From positions 4,030,001-4,094,000 of the forward strand of contig NZ_AP022619.1 in the NCBI RefSeq assembly GCF_010731655.1: a stretch of DNA of 64,000 nucleotides, written 5' to 3'. The notes beneath the pieces were generated by a model. That model was not told the origin of the DNA. It saw only the letters and a list, made by a program, of their open reading frames with translations, and did not search any database. Source of the DNA: Mycobacterium paraseoulense. GTDB lineage: Bacteria; Actinomycetota; Actinomycetes; Mycobacteriales; Mycobacteriaceae. The translations under genes were made by a program, and so were the position numbers. Shown here in pieces: positions 50,277-58,158 of the stretch (positions are counted from its first letter, which is position 1; the number at the start of each line of letters is the position of its first letter).

Positions 50277-51659
50277 ATGACGTTCGACCTGACCCCGACC
50301 GCAGCACAGCACGACCTGGCCCGGCGAACCCACGAGTTCGCCGAAGAAGTGATCCGCCCTGTGGCGCTGCACTACGACCAACGGCAGGAGTTTCCGTGGG
50401 CGGTGTTGGAGGAGGCGGCCCAGCGCGGCTTCTACAGCCCCCTGTTCTACCGCGACCTCATCGGCGATCCGAGCGGCCTCTCGTTGCCGATGTTCATGGA
50501 GGAGCTGTTCTGGGGCTGCGCCGGGATCGGGCTGGCGATCGTGATGCCGGCGTTGGCGCTGTCGGCGATCGGGCAGGCCGCGTCGCCCGAGCAGATGCTC
50601 CAGTGGGCGCCCGAGTGTTTCGGAACCCCAGGCGATCTCAAGCTCGCGGCGTTGGCGATCTCCGAACCGGAGGGCGGCAGCGACGTCAGGAACCTGCGCA
50701 CACGCGCACGCCGCGACGGTGACGACTGGATCATCGACGGCCACAAGATGTGGATCGGCAATGGCGGGATCGCCAACGTCCACGTCGTCAACGCGGTCGT
50801 CGACGAAGAACTCGGCCATCGCGGACAGGCGCTGTTCGTGGTGCCCGGTGGCACACCGGGGCTGAAGCTGGTGCGCAAGCTGGACAAGCTGGGCTGCCGC
50901 GCGTCCCACACCGCCGAGCTGCTGTTCGAAGGCGTTCGGGTGCCTGGCGCGAATCTGCTTGGCGGACAAGAGAAGTTGGAGCACAAGCTCGCCAAGGCAC
51001 GCGAAGTCGTGGCGGGCGGGAAGCGCTCCGGCTCCGCGACGTTGGGCACGTTCGAGCAGACCCGGCCCATGGTCGCCGCCCAGGCCATCGGGATCGCCCG
51101 CGCGGCGCTGGAGTACGCGACGGCGTATGCCACCGAGCGCGAGGCGTTCGGCGGGCCGATCATCGACAACCAAGGCATCGCCTTCCCGCTGGCGGAGCTG
51201 GCCACCCAGATCGACGCCGCCCGACTGCTGACCTGGCGAGCGTCGTGGATGGCGGCCAACAACGTTGCGTTCGAACGCGGGGAAGGCTCGATGTCGAAGA
51301 TGGCCGCCAGTGAGGTGGCCGTCAAGGCCACCGAACGCGCGATTCAAACCATGGGCGGCTGGGGCTACATCACCGATCACCCGGTGGAGAAGTGGTATCG
51401 GGATGCCAAGCTGTACACCATCTTTGAGGGCACCAGCGAGATCCAGCGGATGGTGATCGCCAACGCGCTGGGGGCCAGCGTCGGCACGCCCCCACTGCAT
51501 GTGGTGCTCGAGCCGTCGGGCGGACCGCTGAACCGGGTCTTCGGGCGCGGCACCCCGCTTCGATCCCGCGCCGCCGACGCCGCGTTGTCGATGCAGGACC
51601 GGGTGCCCGAACCCGTCATGCGGCTGGCCATGAAGGTGCTCCGCCCGCCGCGCAAGTAG
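50277..51659 (+). CDS. Acyl-CoA dehydrogenase
   Basis: FAD-dependent acyl-CoA dehydrogenase (460 aa), introducing a trans-2 double bond in an acyl-CoA. LAISEPEGGSDVRNLRTRARRDGDDWIIDGHKMWIGNGGIA is the conserved middle domain, QTRPMVAAQAIGIARAALEYATAYATEREAFGGPI starts the C-terminal helical domain, and KLYTIFEGTSEIQRMVIA holds the catalytic-base glutamate. The N-terminal helices begin near 8. ATG 50277 is chosen; a GTG at 50250 would add nine residues. A later Pro-rich C-terminal stretch is short. It is not clearly operonic with pirin (27 bases downstream), but could be. Confidence 0.92.
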   Translation: MTFDLTPTAAQHDLARRTHEFAEEVIRPVALHYDQRQEFPWAVLEEAAQRGFYSPLFYRDLIGDPSGLSLPMFMEELFWGCAGIGLAIVMPALALSAIGQAASPEQMLQWAPECFGTPGDLKLAALAISEPEGGSDVRNLRTRARRDGDDWIIDGHKMWIGNGGIANVHVVNAVVDEELGHRGQALFVVPGGTPGLKLVRKLDKLGCRASHTAELLFEGVRVPGANLLGGQEKLEHKLAKAREVVAGGKRSGSATLGTFEQTRPMVAAQAIGIARAALEYATAYATEREAFGGPIIDNQGIAFPLAELATQIDAARLLTWRASWMAANNVAFERGEGSMSKMAASEVAVKATERAIQTMGGWGYITDHPVEKWYRDAKLYTIFEGTSEIQRMVIANALGASVGTPPLHVVLEPSGGPLNRVFGRGTPLRSRAADAALSMQDRVPEPVMRLAMKVLRPPRK

Positions 51660-51686
51660 GGGTGTCTGGGTACGGTCGAGGTGACG

Positions 51687-52670
51687 ATGAGCAACCTTGA
51701 GGCGGCGCCGATCGAAGTCGCCTGCGCTGCTTTCCCAAGCGCGGGCCTCGAGGTGCTGCGCCCCCGGGAGGTTCCATTGGGCGGGCCCCGCGCCATGCGG
51801 GTGCATCGCACGCTTCCGCAGCGCCAACGCTCGCTGATCGGGGCGTGGTGCTTTGTCGACCACTACGGCCCCGCATCCACGCGCATGGACGTCCCGCCGC
51901 ATCCGCACACCGGACTACAAACGGTGAGTTGGTTGTTCAGTGGGGAAGTGGAGCACAACGACAGCGCCGGCGTGCACGCGATGGTCCGGCCCGGCGAGCT
52001 GAACCTGATGACTGCGGGCGCCGGTATCTGCCATTCCGAGGTATCGGTTGAATCGCCGGCCGCCTTGCACGGCGTACAGCTCTGGGTGGCGCTGCCGGGG
52101 TCGGACCGCGATACCGGTCGCGACTTCGCCCACTACGTGCCGCCGCCGGCGGCGCTTCCCGGTGCGACGGTGCGGGTGTTCCTCGGCGAGCTGCCCGATG
52201 CCTCGTCCCCGGTGCATACCTTTACTCCGCTGCTGGGCGCGCAGGTCGATCTCGACGCCGGGGCCCGCCTCGATATCGCCATCGACCCGTCATTCGAGCA
52301 CGGCGTGCTCGCCGATCGGGGTTCCGTCCGCGTGAAGGAGACCGCTTTGACGGTTGCCGAGCTCGCCTATCTGAGCCCCGGCCACACCTCGCTGCACCTG
52401 CACAACGTGGGGGAGGGGCCGGCGCGGGTGCTGCTGCTCGGTGGGCCACCATTCACCGAAGAGCTGGTGATGTGGTGGAACTTCGTGGGACGAAGCCACG
52501 ACGACATCGTCGGTTACCGCCGCCTGTGGGAGGACGGCGACGAGCGCTTCGGCGCCGTCCACGGCTACCGCGGTTCGCTTGCGCGACTGCCCGCCCCGCC
52601 GCTGCCGACCACCCGGCTGCGGCCCCGGCCTGTACCGCAAAGAGAGGAAAGCACAGATGACCACCGATAA
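51687..52670 (+). CDS. Pirin family protein
   Basis: Bicupin pirin (327 aa). The metal-binding N-terminal cupin has MDVPPHPHTGLQTVSWLFSGEVEHNDSAG (His-x-His and further His) and NLMTAGAGICHSEVS (His-x-Glu), so the 3-His/1-Glu iron site is intact. The second cupin (about 190-290) lacks ligands, as usual. Pirins act as quercetinases or as regulatory iron proteins. ATG 51687 is used; a GTG at 51681 is possible. The end of the gene overlaps the acetyltransferase gene by 14 bases. Confidence 0.92.
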   Translation: MSNLEAAPIEVACAAFPSAGLEVLRPREVPLGGPRAMRVHRTLPQRQRSLIGAWCFVDHYGPASTRMDVPPHPHTGLQTVSWLFSGEVEHNDSAGVHAMVRPGELNLMTAGAGICHSEVSVESPAALHGVQLWVALPGSDRDTGRDFAHYVPPPAALPGATVRVFLGELPDASSPVHTFTPLLGAQVDLDAGARLDIAIDPSFEHGVLADRGSVRVKETALTVAELAYLSPGHTSLHLHNVGEGPARVLLLGGPPFTEELVMWWNFVGRSHDDIVGYRRLWEDGDERFGAVHGYRGSLARLPAPPLPTTRLRPRPVPQREESTDDHR

Positions 52671-52986
52671 GACCGGAGCCGAAACCACTGTCAGGCTGGA
52701 GGAGGGCCGCTACACCATTGCCGTGGAAGGCAGGCAGGTCGGCCTCGCCGATTTCGCCGACCGCGGTGACCAGCGCGTCTTCTACCACACCGAAATCGAT
52801 CCGGCGTACGGCGGACGTGGCCTGGCGACCATCCTCGTCGAGGAGGCACTCAACGACGCCCGCGGCGAAGGCAAGCGCATCGTCCCCGTGTGCTCGATGA
52901 TCGGCACGGTGTTGAAGAAGCACCCCGAGTACGACGACATCACCGACGCCGTGACGCCGGATGTCTTGCGGTGGGTGCAGTCGTAG
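52657..52986 (+). CDS. Small GNAT acetyltransferase (YidJ-like, COG2388)
   Basis: 109-aa single-domain acetyltransferase-like protein. RVFYHTEIDPAYGGRGLATILVEEALNDARGEGKRIVPVCSMIGTVLKKHPEY is the acetyl-CoA-binding core, with the G-x-G-L-A turn and the V-P-x-C-x-x-x strand characteristic of the short COG2388 GNAT family. Substrate unknown. ATG 52657 with AGAGAGGA upstream; it overlaps the pirin gene, implying one transcription unit. Confidence 0.9.
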   Translation: MTTDKTGAETTVRLEEGRYTIAVEGRQVGLADFADRGDQRVFYHTEIDPAYGGRGLATILVEEALNDARGEGKRIVPVCSMIGTVLKKHPEYDDITDAVTPDVLRWVQS

Positions 52987-53050
52987 TTTGGCGGGTGAAT
53001 CTTCGCGGAAGTGGCGGGTGGTTCCGGTTACTCGGCTTTACAACCCGCGG

Positions 53051-53524
53051 CTAGGATCCATTGAGAACCATGCGCTCAATCTCATCCACCGATTTCGCCA
53101 TGAGATGGCTGAAAATCGTGGCATTGACCGCTGATAAAACAGCACATTCTTTGTTCAGGCATATCTCGTATCCTGACTCTGTTTTGGAAACGTCCACACC
53201 CGGCGCATAGCCCTGCCGGGCGAGATCGGCTCCCAAGGGACCTGATGCAAGATCTGAGCGTGAGGTGGTTGCCCAGTCCCAGATGAGATATTTTTCGGTC
53301 AGGTTGAAGTTCGAAAGTCGTGCGGCGCCATTGCGTCGCTGCCCACGGTCATTCACGGTATCCACAACCCACCAATCCCCCTCATCGCGAAGATGGACCG
53401 AATAGTCGTCGGTGCCAAAAAGGACGACACAGTCAGGGCAATTTGTCGTGACAAATGCCTTGCCACCGCCCATCCCGGGCGCCCATCGATACCAGTGGCT
53501 CGATAAGCGGGAAAAGTCTTGCAT
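53051..53524 (-). CDS. Imm61-like immunity protein (orphan)
   Basis: 157-aa protein. The order WYRWAPGMGGGKAFVT, then DEGDWWVVDTVNDRGQRR, FNLTEKYLIWDWA, GYEICLNKECAVLSAVNATIFSHLMAKSVDEI resembles Imm61-type immunity proteins, the group that includes the antitoxin of the M. tuberculosis toxin TNT (CpnT), where a W-x-V-x-x-x-D-R...EKYL pattern occurs. ATG 53524 with AAGGA upstream is used. It starts five bases after the stop of a truncated toxin N-terminus, so it is an immunity gene whose toxin domain is gone here. The family assignment is by eye and not certain. Confidence 0.68.
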   Translation of the reverse strand: MQDFSRLSSHWYRWAPGMGGGKAFVTTNCPDCVVLFGTDDYSVHLRDEGDWWVVDTVNDRGQRRNGAARLSNFNLTEKYLIWDWATTSRSDLASGPLGADLARQGYAPGVDVSKTESGYEICLNKECAVLSAVNATIFSHLMAKSVDEIERMVLNGS

Positions 53525-53528
53525 CACC

Positions 53529-53828
53529 TTATCCTTTGTAGGAATCCCCACGGGACTGAATACCGAGCGACTGGGTCACCCGCTGCACTTCGGCGGAGTC
53601 GTTGATCGGATGACCGCCATCCCTGCGGTCCCACGCAGCGTTGAATCGGTTGCGAGCTTGCTCGAAGGCGTGCTGCGCCTCAGCGGTGCATCGGCCGGCG
53701 CGGTGGAAGACCTCCGCCAGCGAGGAGATCTGCCCGGGGCTCCCGGATTGCAAGCTCTTGTTGATCGCCCACGGGTCACCGCCGGCCTCGCCAATCAGCG
53801 CCGCAACGCTTATGTAGCGCAGCTGCAT
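53529..53828 (-). pseudogene. Truncated N-terminus of a polymorphic toxin
   Basis: 99-aa frame (MQLRYISVAALIGEAGGDPW at its start) with QSGSPGQISSLAEVFHRAGRCTAEAQHAFEQARNRFNAAWDRRDGGHPINDSAEVQRVTQSLGIQ. This WXG-like helical region is the N-terminal delivery module of mycobacterial type VII-secreted toxins. In intact members it should continue into several hundred residues including a C-terminal toxin domain; here it ends after SRGDSYKG. It is either a deletion remnant or a short stand-alone trafficking domain. The immunity gene follows at once, on the same strand. Confidence 0.68.
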
Positions 53829-54033
53829 CGCATCACCCTTAGCTGCGCGGCGTCATACGCCACGACCATTGCCACCCCTCCTGAGCTGGCAATTACGCTA
53901 CTAATGCGATCGCAGCCGTCAATTCACTGCGGGCTTCAGCCCATGGGGCGATGACCAACACACCGCTCCTACTGGGATGGGGAGGGTGGCCGGGTGTCCT
54001 GCCTCCGGCGCAACATGAGGGAATACACAGAGG

Positions 54034-54056
54034 TCACGAGCTCCTCGAGCCCGTGA
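54034..54056 (-). terminator. Hairpin downstream of tRNA-Leu
   Basis: TCACGAGCTC (54034-54043), CTC, GAGCCCGTGA (54047-54056) form a 10-bp stem with one G-T pair, 23 bases after the tRNA 3' end. The following minus-strand sequence is not strongly T-rich. Confidence 0.45.
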
Positions 54057-54078
54057 ACTCACCGCCAATATTCAAATG

Positions 54079-54161
54079 TGGGCGAAGGGGGACTTGAACC
54101 CCCACGTCCCGAAGGACACTGGCACCTGAAGCCAGCGCGTCTGCCATTCCGCCACTCGCCC
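54079..54161 (-). tRNA. leuT: tRNA-Leu (anticodon CAG)
   Basis: The minus strand folds as an 83-nt type II tRNA. The acceptor stem is GGGCGAG with UUCGCCC and an A discriminator, the anticodon stem-loop is CTGGC-TTCAGGT-GCCAG with anticodon CAG, a long variable arm is formed by GTCC-TTCG-GGAC, and the T-arm is GGGGG-TTCAAGT-CCCCC. The CCA end is not encoded. It decodes CUG, the main leucine codon of this GC-rich genome. Confidence 0.95.
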
Positions 54162-54402
54162 GGAAAACAACCGGTGGACCATACCACTCTAATAGCCGCG
54201 TTCCCCAACCCGCTGGTCGGGCTCGGAAGCTGGGCGGCACTGCGCGACAACGCCTCTGAGCAGGTCCGACGCAGTTCTCAGAGTTTCCACGGTGCCGCGG
54301 CGGCGCGCTGTCCCGATACCATGCTGGAGTGAAAGGTCACCGCGCGATTGGTTTGCCGCCGGCGTGCGGCATACCGCGTCACGTGCAGGTGAATGCCAGC
54401 GC

Positions 54403-56055
54403 ATGAGTAACCAACGGGGCCTGGCGGCGCGGATCGAGCGCAAGCTCGAGGCCACCGTCGACAATGCGTTCGCCCGCGTCTTCGGCGGCTCGATCGTTCC
54501 GCAGGAGGTGGAAGCCCTCCTGCGGCGCGAGGCCCGGGACGGTGTCGAGAGGCTGCAGGGAAATCGCCTTTTGGCCCCCAACGAATACATCATTACCCTC
54601 GGTAGGCACGACTTCGAGAAGGTGGGCGCCGACCCTGATCTCACTTCGGACGCTTTCGCTGGGTACTTGACCGACTACATCCGTGAACAGGGGTGGCAAA
54701 CGTATGGTGAGGTGGTCGTCCGGTTCGAGCAGTCATCGAACCTGCGTACCGGCCAGTACCGCGCCCGTGGTGCTGTCAACCCCGATGTGCAGCCCCGCCC
54801 GACGGTCAACGATCCCGTCCGGCCACAATCAAATAATGCGTTCGGCGCAGAACGAGGAGTAGCACCAATGACTGACGATTCGAGCTACCGCGGGGCTCAG
54901 GGGCCGGGGCGGCCCAGTGATGAGTATTACGACGACCGCTACCAGCGTCCGCCAGAGGGTGGCGCGGAACCTCAGGGGGCACCTGACCAGCGCGGTGGGT
55001 ATCCGCCCGAGCCGAGCGGCTATCCGCCGCAGCAGGGCTACCCGCCACCCCGGCAGCCCGAGCAGGGCGGCTACCCGGAACAAGGCGGGTACCAAGGCCC
55101 GGGCGGCTACCCCGACCAACGCGGCTACCAAGGCCCGGGCGGCTACCCCGACCAACGCGGCTACCAGGGCCCGGGCGGCTACCCCGAGCAGGGCCAGGGC
55201 GGCTACCCGCCGCAGTACGAGCAGCGTCCTCCCGGACCCGGCGGGTACGGCGGCCAGGGTTACGACCAGGGCTACCGCCCGGGCGGCGGCTACGGCCCCC
55301 CGCCCGGGGGCGGTCAGCCCGGCGGCCAGCAGGGCTACGGCGGTTACGGCGAATACGGCCGCGGACCGGCGCGCCCGGACGAGGGGGGCTACGCCCCGCC
55401 CGAGCAACGGCCGGCCTATCCCGAGCAGGGCGCCGGCTACGAGCAAGGCGCCGGCTACGAGCAGGGTGCCGGCTACGAGCAAGGCGCCGGGTATGAGCAG
55501 GGCGCCGGCTACGAGCAGGGATACCCGCAGGGCGGCGGCTACGGCCGGCCGGACTACGGCCCCGGCGACTACACGCAATACGCCGAAAACGTCCCCGCCG
55601 GGGGATACCCCGGCCAGGCCGGCGGATACGCCGAGCCCGCGCACCGCGACTACGACTACGGCCAGCAGGCCGAGTACGCACAGCCGAGCGAGTACGGCCA
55701 GCCCGCCGACTACGGCCAGCCGGCCGGTGGCTACGGCGCGTACGGCGGTGGCGGCTACGGCGCGGCCGGAACGACGGTCACCCTGCAGCTCGACGACGGC
55801 AGCGGCCGCACCTATCAGCTGCGTGAAGGCTCCAACATCGTTGGCCGCGGGCAAGACGCCCAATTCCGGCTGCCCGACACGGGGGTGTCACGGCGTCACC
55901 TCGAGATCCGCTGGGACGGGCAGGTGGCGCTCCTTTCGGACCTGAACTCGACCAACGGCACCACCGTGAACAACGCGCCCGTGCAGGAGTGGCAGCTAGC
56001 GGACGGTGACGTGATTCGTCTGGGCCACTCGGAGATCATCGTCCGGATCCACTAA
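54403..56055 (+). CDS. fhaA: FHA-domain protein FhaA
   Basis: 550-aa forkhead-associated protein of the PknA/PknB operon. An N-terminal folded domain (1-125; LAARIERKLEATVDNAFARVFGGSIVPQEVEALLRRE and NRLLAPNEYIITLGRHDFEKVGADP) is followed by a very long disordered G/Y/Q/P-rich region (about 150-450), then the FHA domain (about 460-550: YQLREGSNIVGRGQDAQFRLPDTGVSRRHLEIRWDGQVALLSDLNSTNGTTVNN), with the G-R, S-R-x-H and N-G pThr-binding residues. In M. tuberculosis FhaA binds phosphorylated MviN. ATG 54403 matches the family start. First gene of the operon. Confidence 0.96.
   Translation: MSNQRGLAARIERKLEATVDNAFARVFGGSIVPQEVEALLRREARDGVERLQGNRLLAPNEYIITLGRHDFEKVGADPDLTSDAFAGYLTDYIREQGWQTYGEVVVRFEQSSNLRTGQYRARGAVNPDVQPRPTVNDPVRPQSNNAFGAERGVAPMTDDSSYRGAQGPGRPSDEYYDDRYQRPPEGGAEPQGAPDQRGGYPPEPSGYPPQQGYPPPRQPEQGGYPEQGGYQGPGGYPDQRGYQGPGGYPDQRGYQGPGGYPEQGQGGYPPQYEQRPPGPGGYGGQGYDQGYRPGGGYGPPPGGGQPGGQQGYGGYGEYGRGPARPDEGGYAPPEQRPAYPEQGAGYEQGAGYEQGAGYEQGAGYEQGAGYEQGYPQGGGYGRPDYGPGDYTQYAENVPAGGYPGQAGGYAEPAHRDYDYGQQAEYAQPSEYGQPADYGQPAGGYGAYGGGGYGAAGTTVTLQLDDGSGRTYQLREGSNIVGRGQDAQFRLPDTGVSRRHLEIRWDGQVALLSDLNSTNGTTVNNAPVQEWQLADGDVIRLGHSEIIVRIH
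55088..55515 (+). repeat. In-frame tandem repeats in the FhaA linker
   Basis: Two blocks repeat within the fhaA linker. One encodes GYQGPGGYPDQR three times (about 55088-55200, unit 36 bp), and one encodes GAGYEQ five or six times (about 55430-55515, unit 18 bp). Both keep the reading frame. Such blocks change copy number between strains, so length here may differ from relatives. Confidence 0.85.
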
Positions 56056-56179
56056 CCCGCTCGGCTCAACGCTGCCGTGCTTCGCCCCGTGTCGACCGGC
56101 GTCCAAGTATCGTGACGTTGCCGATGTGCTCGGGGTCACGGGCGCAGGGGGGATGACGCCAGGACGGAAAGGACGCCAG

Positions 56180-56647
56180 ATGCAGGGACTCGTTCTGCAG
56201 CTGACGCGCGCCGGATTTTTAATGTTGTTATGGGTATTCATCTGGTCCGTCTTGCGGATCTTGCGGACCGATATCTATGCGCCCACGGGCGCCGTCATGG
56301 TGCGCCGCGGGTTGGCGTTGCGCGGCACCCTGCTGCCGTCGCGGCAGCGCCGGCACGCCGCGCGCTATCTGGTGGTGACCGAGGGAGCGTTGGCCGGGGC
56401 GCGCATCACACTCAGCGGGCAACCGGTGTTGATCGGGAGGGCTGACGACTCGACCCTGGTCCTCACCGACGACTACGCCTCCACACGGCACGCGCGGCTG
56501 TCTCAGCGCGGTTCGGAATGGTACGTCGAGGATCTAGGATCGACGAACGGCACTTACCTTGACAGGGCAAAGGTGACGACTGCGGTACGAGTTCCGATAG
56601 GGACGCCGATTCGGATCGGCAAAACGGCGATCGAGTTGCGCCCGTGA
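56180..56647 (+). CDS. fhaB: FHA-domain protein FhaB (FipA)
   Basis: 155-aa membrane-anchored FHA protein. One transmembrane helix (about 9-29: TRAGFLMLLWVFIWSVLRIL) is followed by a cytoplasmic FHA domain (about 65-155: RYLVVTEGALAGARITLSGQPVLIGRADDSTLVLTDDYASTRHARLSQRGSEWYVEDLGSTNGTYLD). Gly/Arg, Ser-Thr-Arg-His and Asn-Gly motifs that read phosphothreonine are present. It supports cell division with FtsZ/FtsQ under oxidative stress in M. tuberculosis. ATG 56180; length matches the homologue. Overlaps pstP. Confidence 0.96.
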   Translation: MQGLVLQLTRAGFLMLLWVFIWSVLRILRTDIYAPTGAVMVRRGLALRGTLLPSRQRRHAARYLVVTEGALAGARITLSGQPVLIGRADDSTLVLTDDYASTRHARLSQRGSEWYVEDLGSTNGTYLDRAKVTTAVRVPIGTPIRIGKTAIELRP

Positions 56648-58158
56648 CGCTGGTCTTGCGATATGCCGCCCGCAGCGATCGCGGCCTGGTGCGCGCCAAC
56701 AACGAAGACTCCGTGTACGCCGGTGCGCGACTGCTCGCCCTGGCCGACGGCATGGGCGGCCACGCCGCCGGCGAGGTCGCCTCCCAACTGGTGATCGCCG
56801 CCCTGGCCCATCTCGACGACGACGAGCCCGGCGGGGACCTGCTGGCCAAGCTCGACGCCGCGGTGCGCTCAGGCAACGCGGCGATCGCGGCGCAGGTCGA
56901 GGCGGAGCCCGAGCTCGAGGGAATGGGCACCACGCTCACCGCCATCCTGTTCGCGGGTGACCGGATCGGTCTGGTGCACATCGGCGACTCGCGCGGCTAC
57001 CTGCTGCGCGACGGCGAACTGACCCAGATCACCAAGGACGACACCTTCGTCCAGACCCTGGTCGACGAGGGCCGCATCACCCGCGAAGAGGCACACAGCC
57101 ACCCGCAACGGTCGCTGATCATGCGCGCGCTGACCGGTCACGAGGTCGAACCCACCCTGACCATGCGCGAGGCACGCGCCGGCGACCGGTACCTGCTCTG
57201 CTCCGATGGGCTCAGCGACCCGGTGAGCGACGAAACCATCCTCGAGGCGCTGCAGATCCCCGACGTCGCCGAAGCCGCCTACCGGCTCATCGAGTTGGCG
57301 CTGCGCGGCGGCGGCCCCGACAACGTGACCGTGGTGGTGGCCGACGTCGTCGACTACGACTACGGCCAGACCCAGCCGATTCTGGCCGGCGCAGTTTCCG
57401 GTGACGACGACCAGATGACCTTGCCGAACACCTCCGCGGGCCGCGCCTCGGCGATCAGGCCGCGCGACGAATCCGCCAAACGCGTTGCGCCACAACCAGA
57501 AACACCCATCCGCCCCCGTTGGCCCCGGCGGCGGATGTTCTTCGTGGCGACACTGGCGGTGTTGTTCGCCCTCTCGGGCCTCGCCATCGCGTGGTGGGTC
57601 ATCCAGCGCAACTATTACGTCGCCGAATACGACGGCAAGGTGTCGATCGTCCGCGGAATTCAGGGGTCCTTGTTGGGCGTGCCCCTGCAGGAGCCATATT
57701 TGGTCGGCTGCCTGAGTCCGCGCAACGAACTGTCGCTGATCAGTTATGGCCAATCCGGTCACTCGAACTGCCAGCTGATGACGTTGCGGGATCTGCGCCG
57801 TCCCGGGCAGGTGCAGGTGCAGACCGGGTTGCCGGGAGGCAGCCTGGACCAGGCGGAGTCGCAGCTACGGCAACTGCTGGCCGAGTACCTGCTGCCAACC
57901 TGTCCGTCGCCGCGCGCCACGTCGCCGCCGGGGCCGCCTGCCCCCGGGAGCGGCCCCCCCGAGTCAAGTGCCGCGACATCGTCGACAACGACCGCTCCAC
58001 CGACCACCACTTCTTCCGCTCCCGGCGCCCCAGCCCCCACCAGTGCCACAGGCGGCGCGATCCCTTCGCCGGTGGGCCCCACGACCACTTCCCAGACGGT
58101 CACCGCGCTTCCAGCGCCTCCACTGCAACCGGGCATTGACTGCCGGACGGTGGCATGA
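56644..58158 (+). CDS. pstP: PP2C-type Ser/Thr phosphatase PstP
   Basis: Membrane-bound PPM/PP2C phosphatase (504 aa) that dephosphorylates PknA, PknB and their targets. YAARSDRGLVRANNEDSVYAGARLLALADGMGGHAAGEVAS (about 6-47) holds the metal-binding Asp residues of motifs 1-2, VHIGDSRGYLLRDGELTQITKDD and LCSDGLSDPVSDE, then GGPDNVTVVVADV complete the fold. A juxtamembrane segment leads to one transmembrane helix near 298-320, and the extracytoplasmic domain ends in a Pro/Ser/Thr-rich tail. The GTG start overlaps fhaB (GTGA). Confidence 0.96.
   Translation: MTLVLRYAARSDRGLVRANNEDSVYAGARLLALADGMGGHAAGEVASQLVIAALAHLDDDEPGGDLLAKLDAAVRSGNAAIAAQVEAEPELEGMGTTLTAILFAGDRIGLVHIGDSRGYLLRDGELTQITKDDTFVQTLVDEGRITREEAHSHPQRSLIMRALTGHEVEPTLTMREARAGDRYLLCSDGLSDPVSDETILEALQIPDVAEAAYRLIELALRGGGPDNVTVVVADVVDYDYGQTQPILAGAVSGDDDQMTLPNTSAGRASAIRPRDESAKRVAPQPETPIRPRWPRRRMFFVATLAVLFALSGLAIAWWVIQRNYYVAEYDGKVSIVRGIQGSLLGVPLQEPYLVGCLSPRNELSLISYGQSGHSNCQLMTLRDLRRPGQVQVQTGLPGGSLDQAESQLRQLLAEYLLPTCPSPRATSPPGPPAPGSGPPESSAATSSTTTAPPTTTSSAPGAPAPTSATGGAIPSPVGPTTTSQTVTALPAPPLQPGIDCRTVA

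Noticed and set aside
53529..54161. Integrative element beside tRNA-Leu
   Set aside because: I looked for an integrase and for a repeat of the tRNA 3' end and found neither inside the window.
55088..55515. CRISPR-like or mobile repeats in fhaA
   Set aside because: The repeats are in frame and encode a low-complexity Gly/Tyr/Gln linker; there are no spacers.
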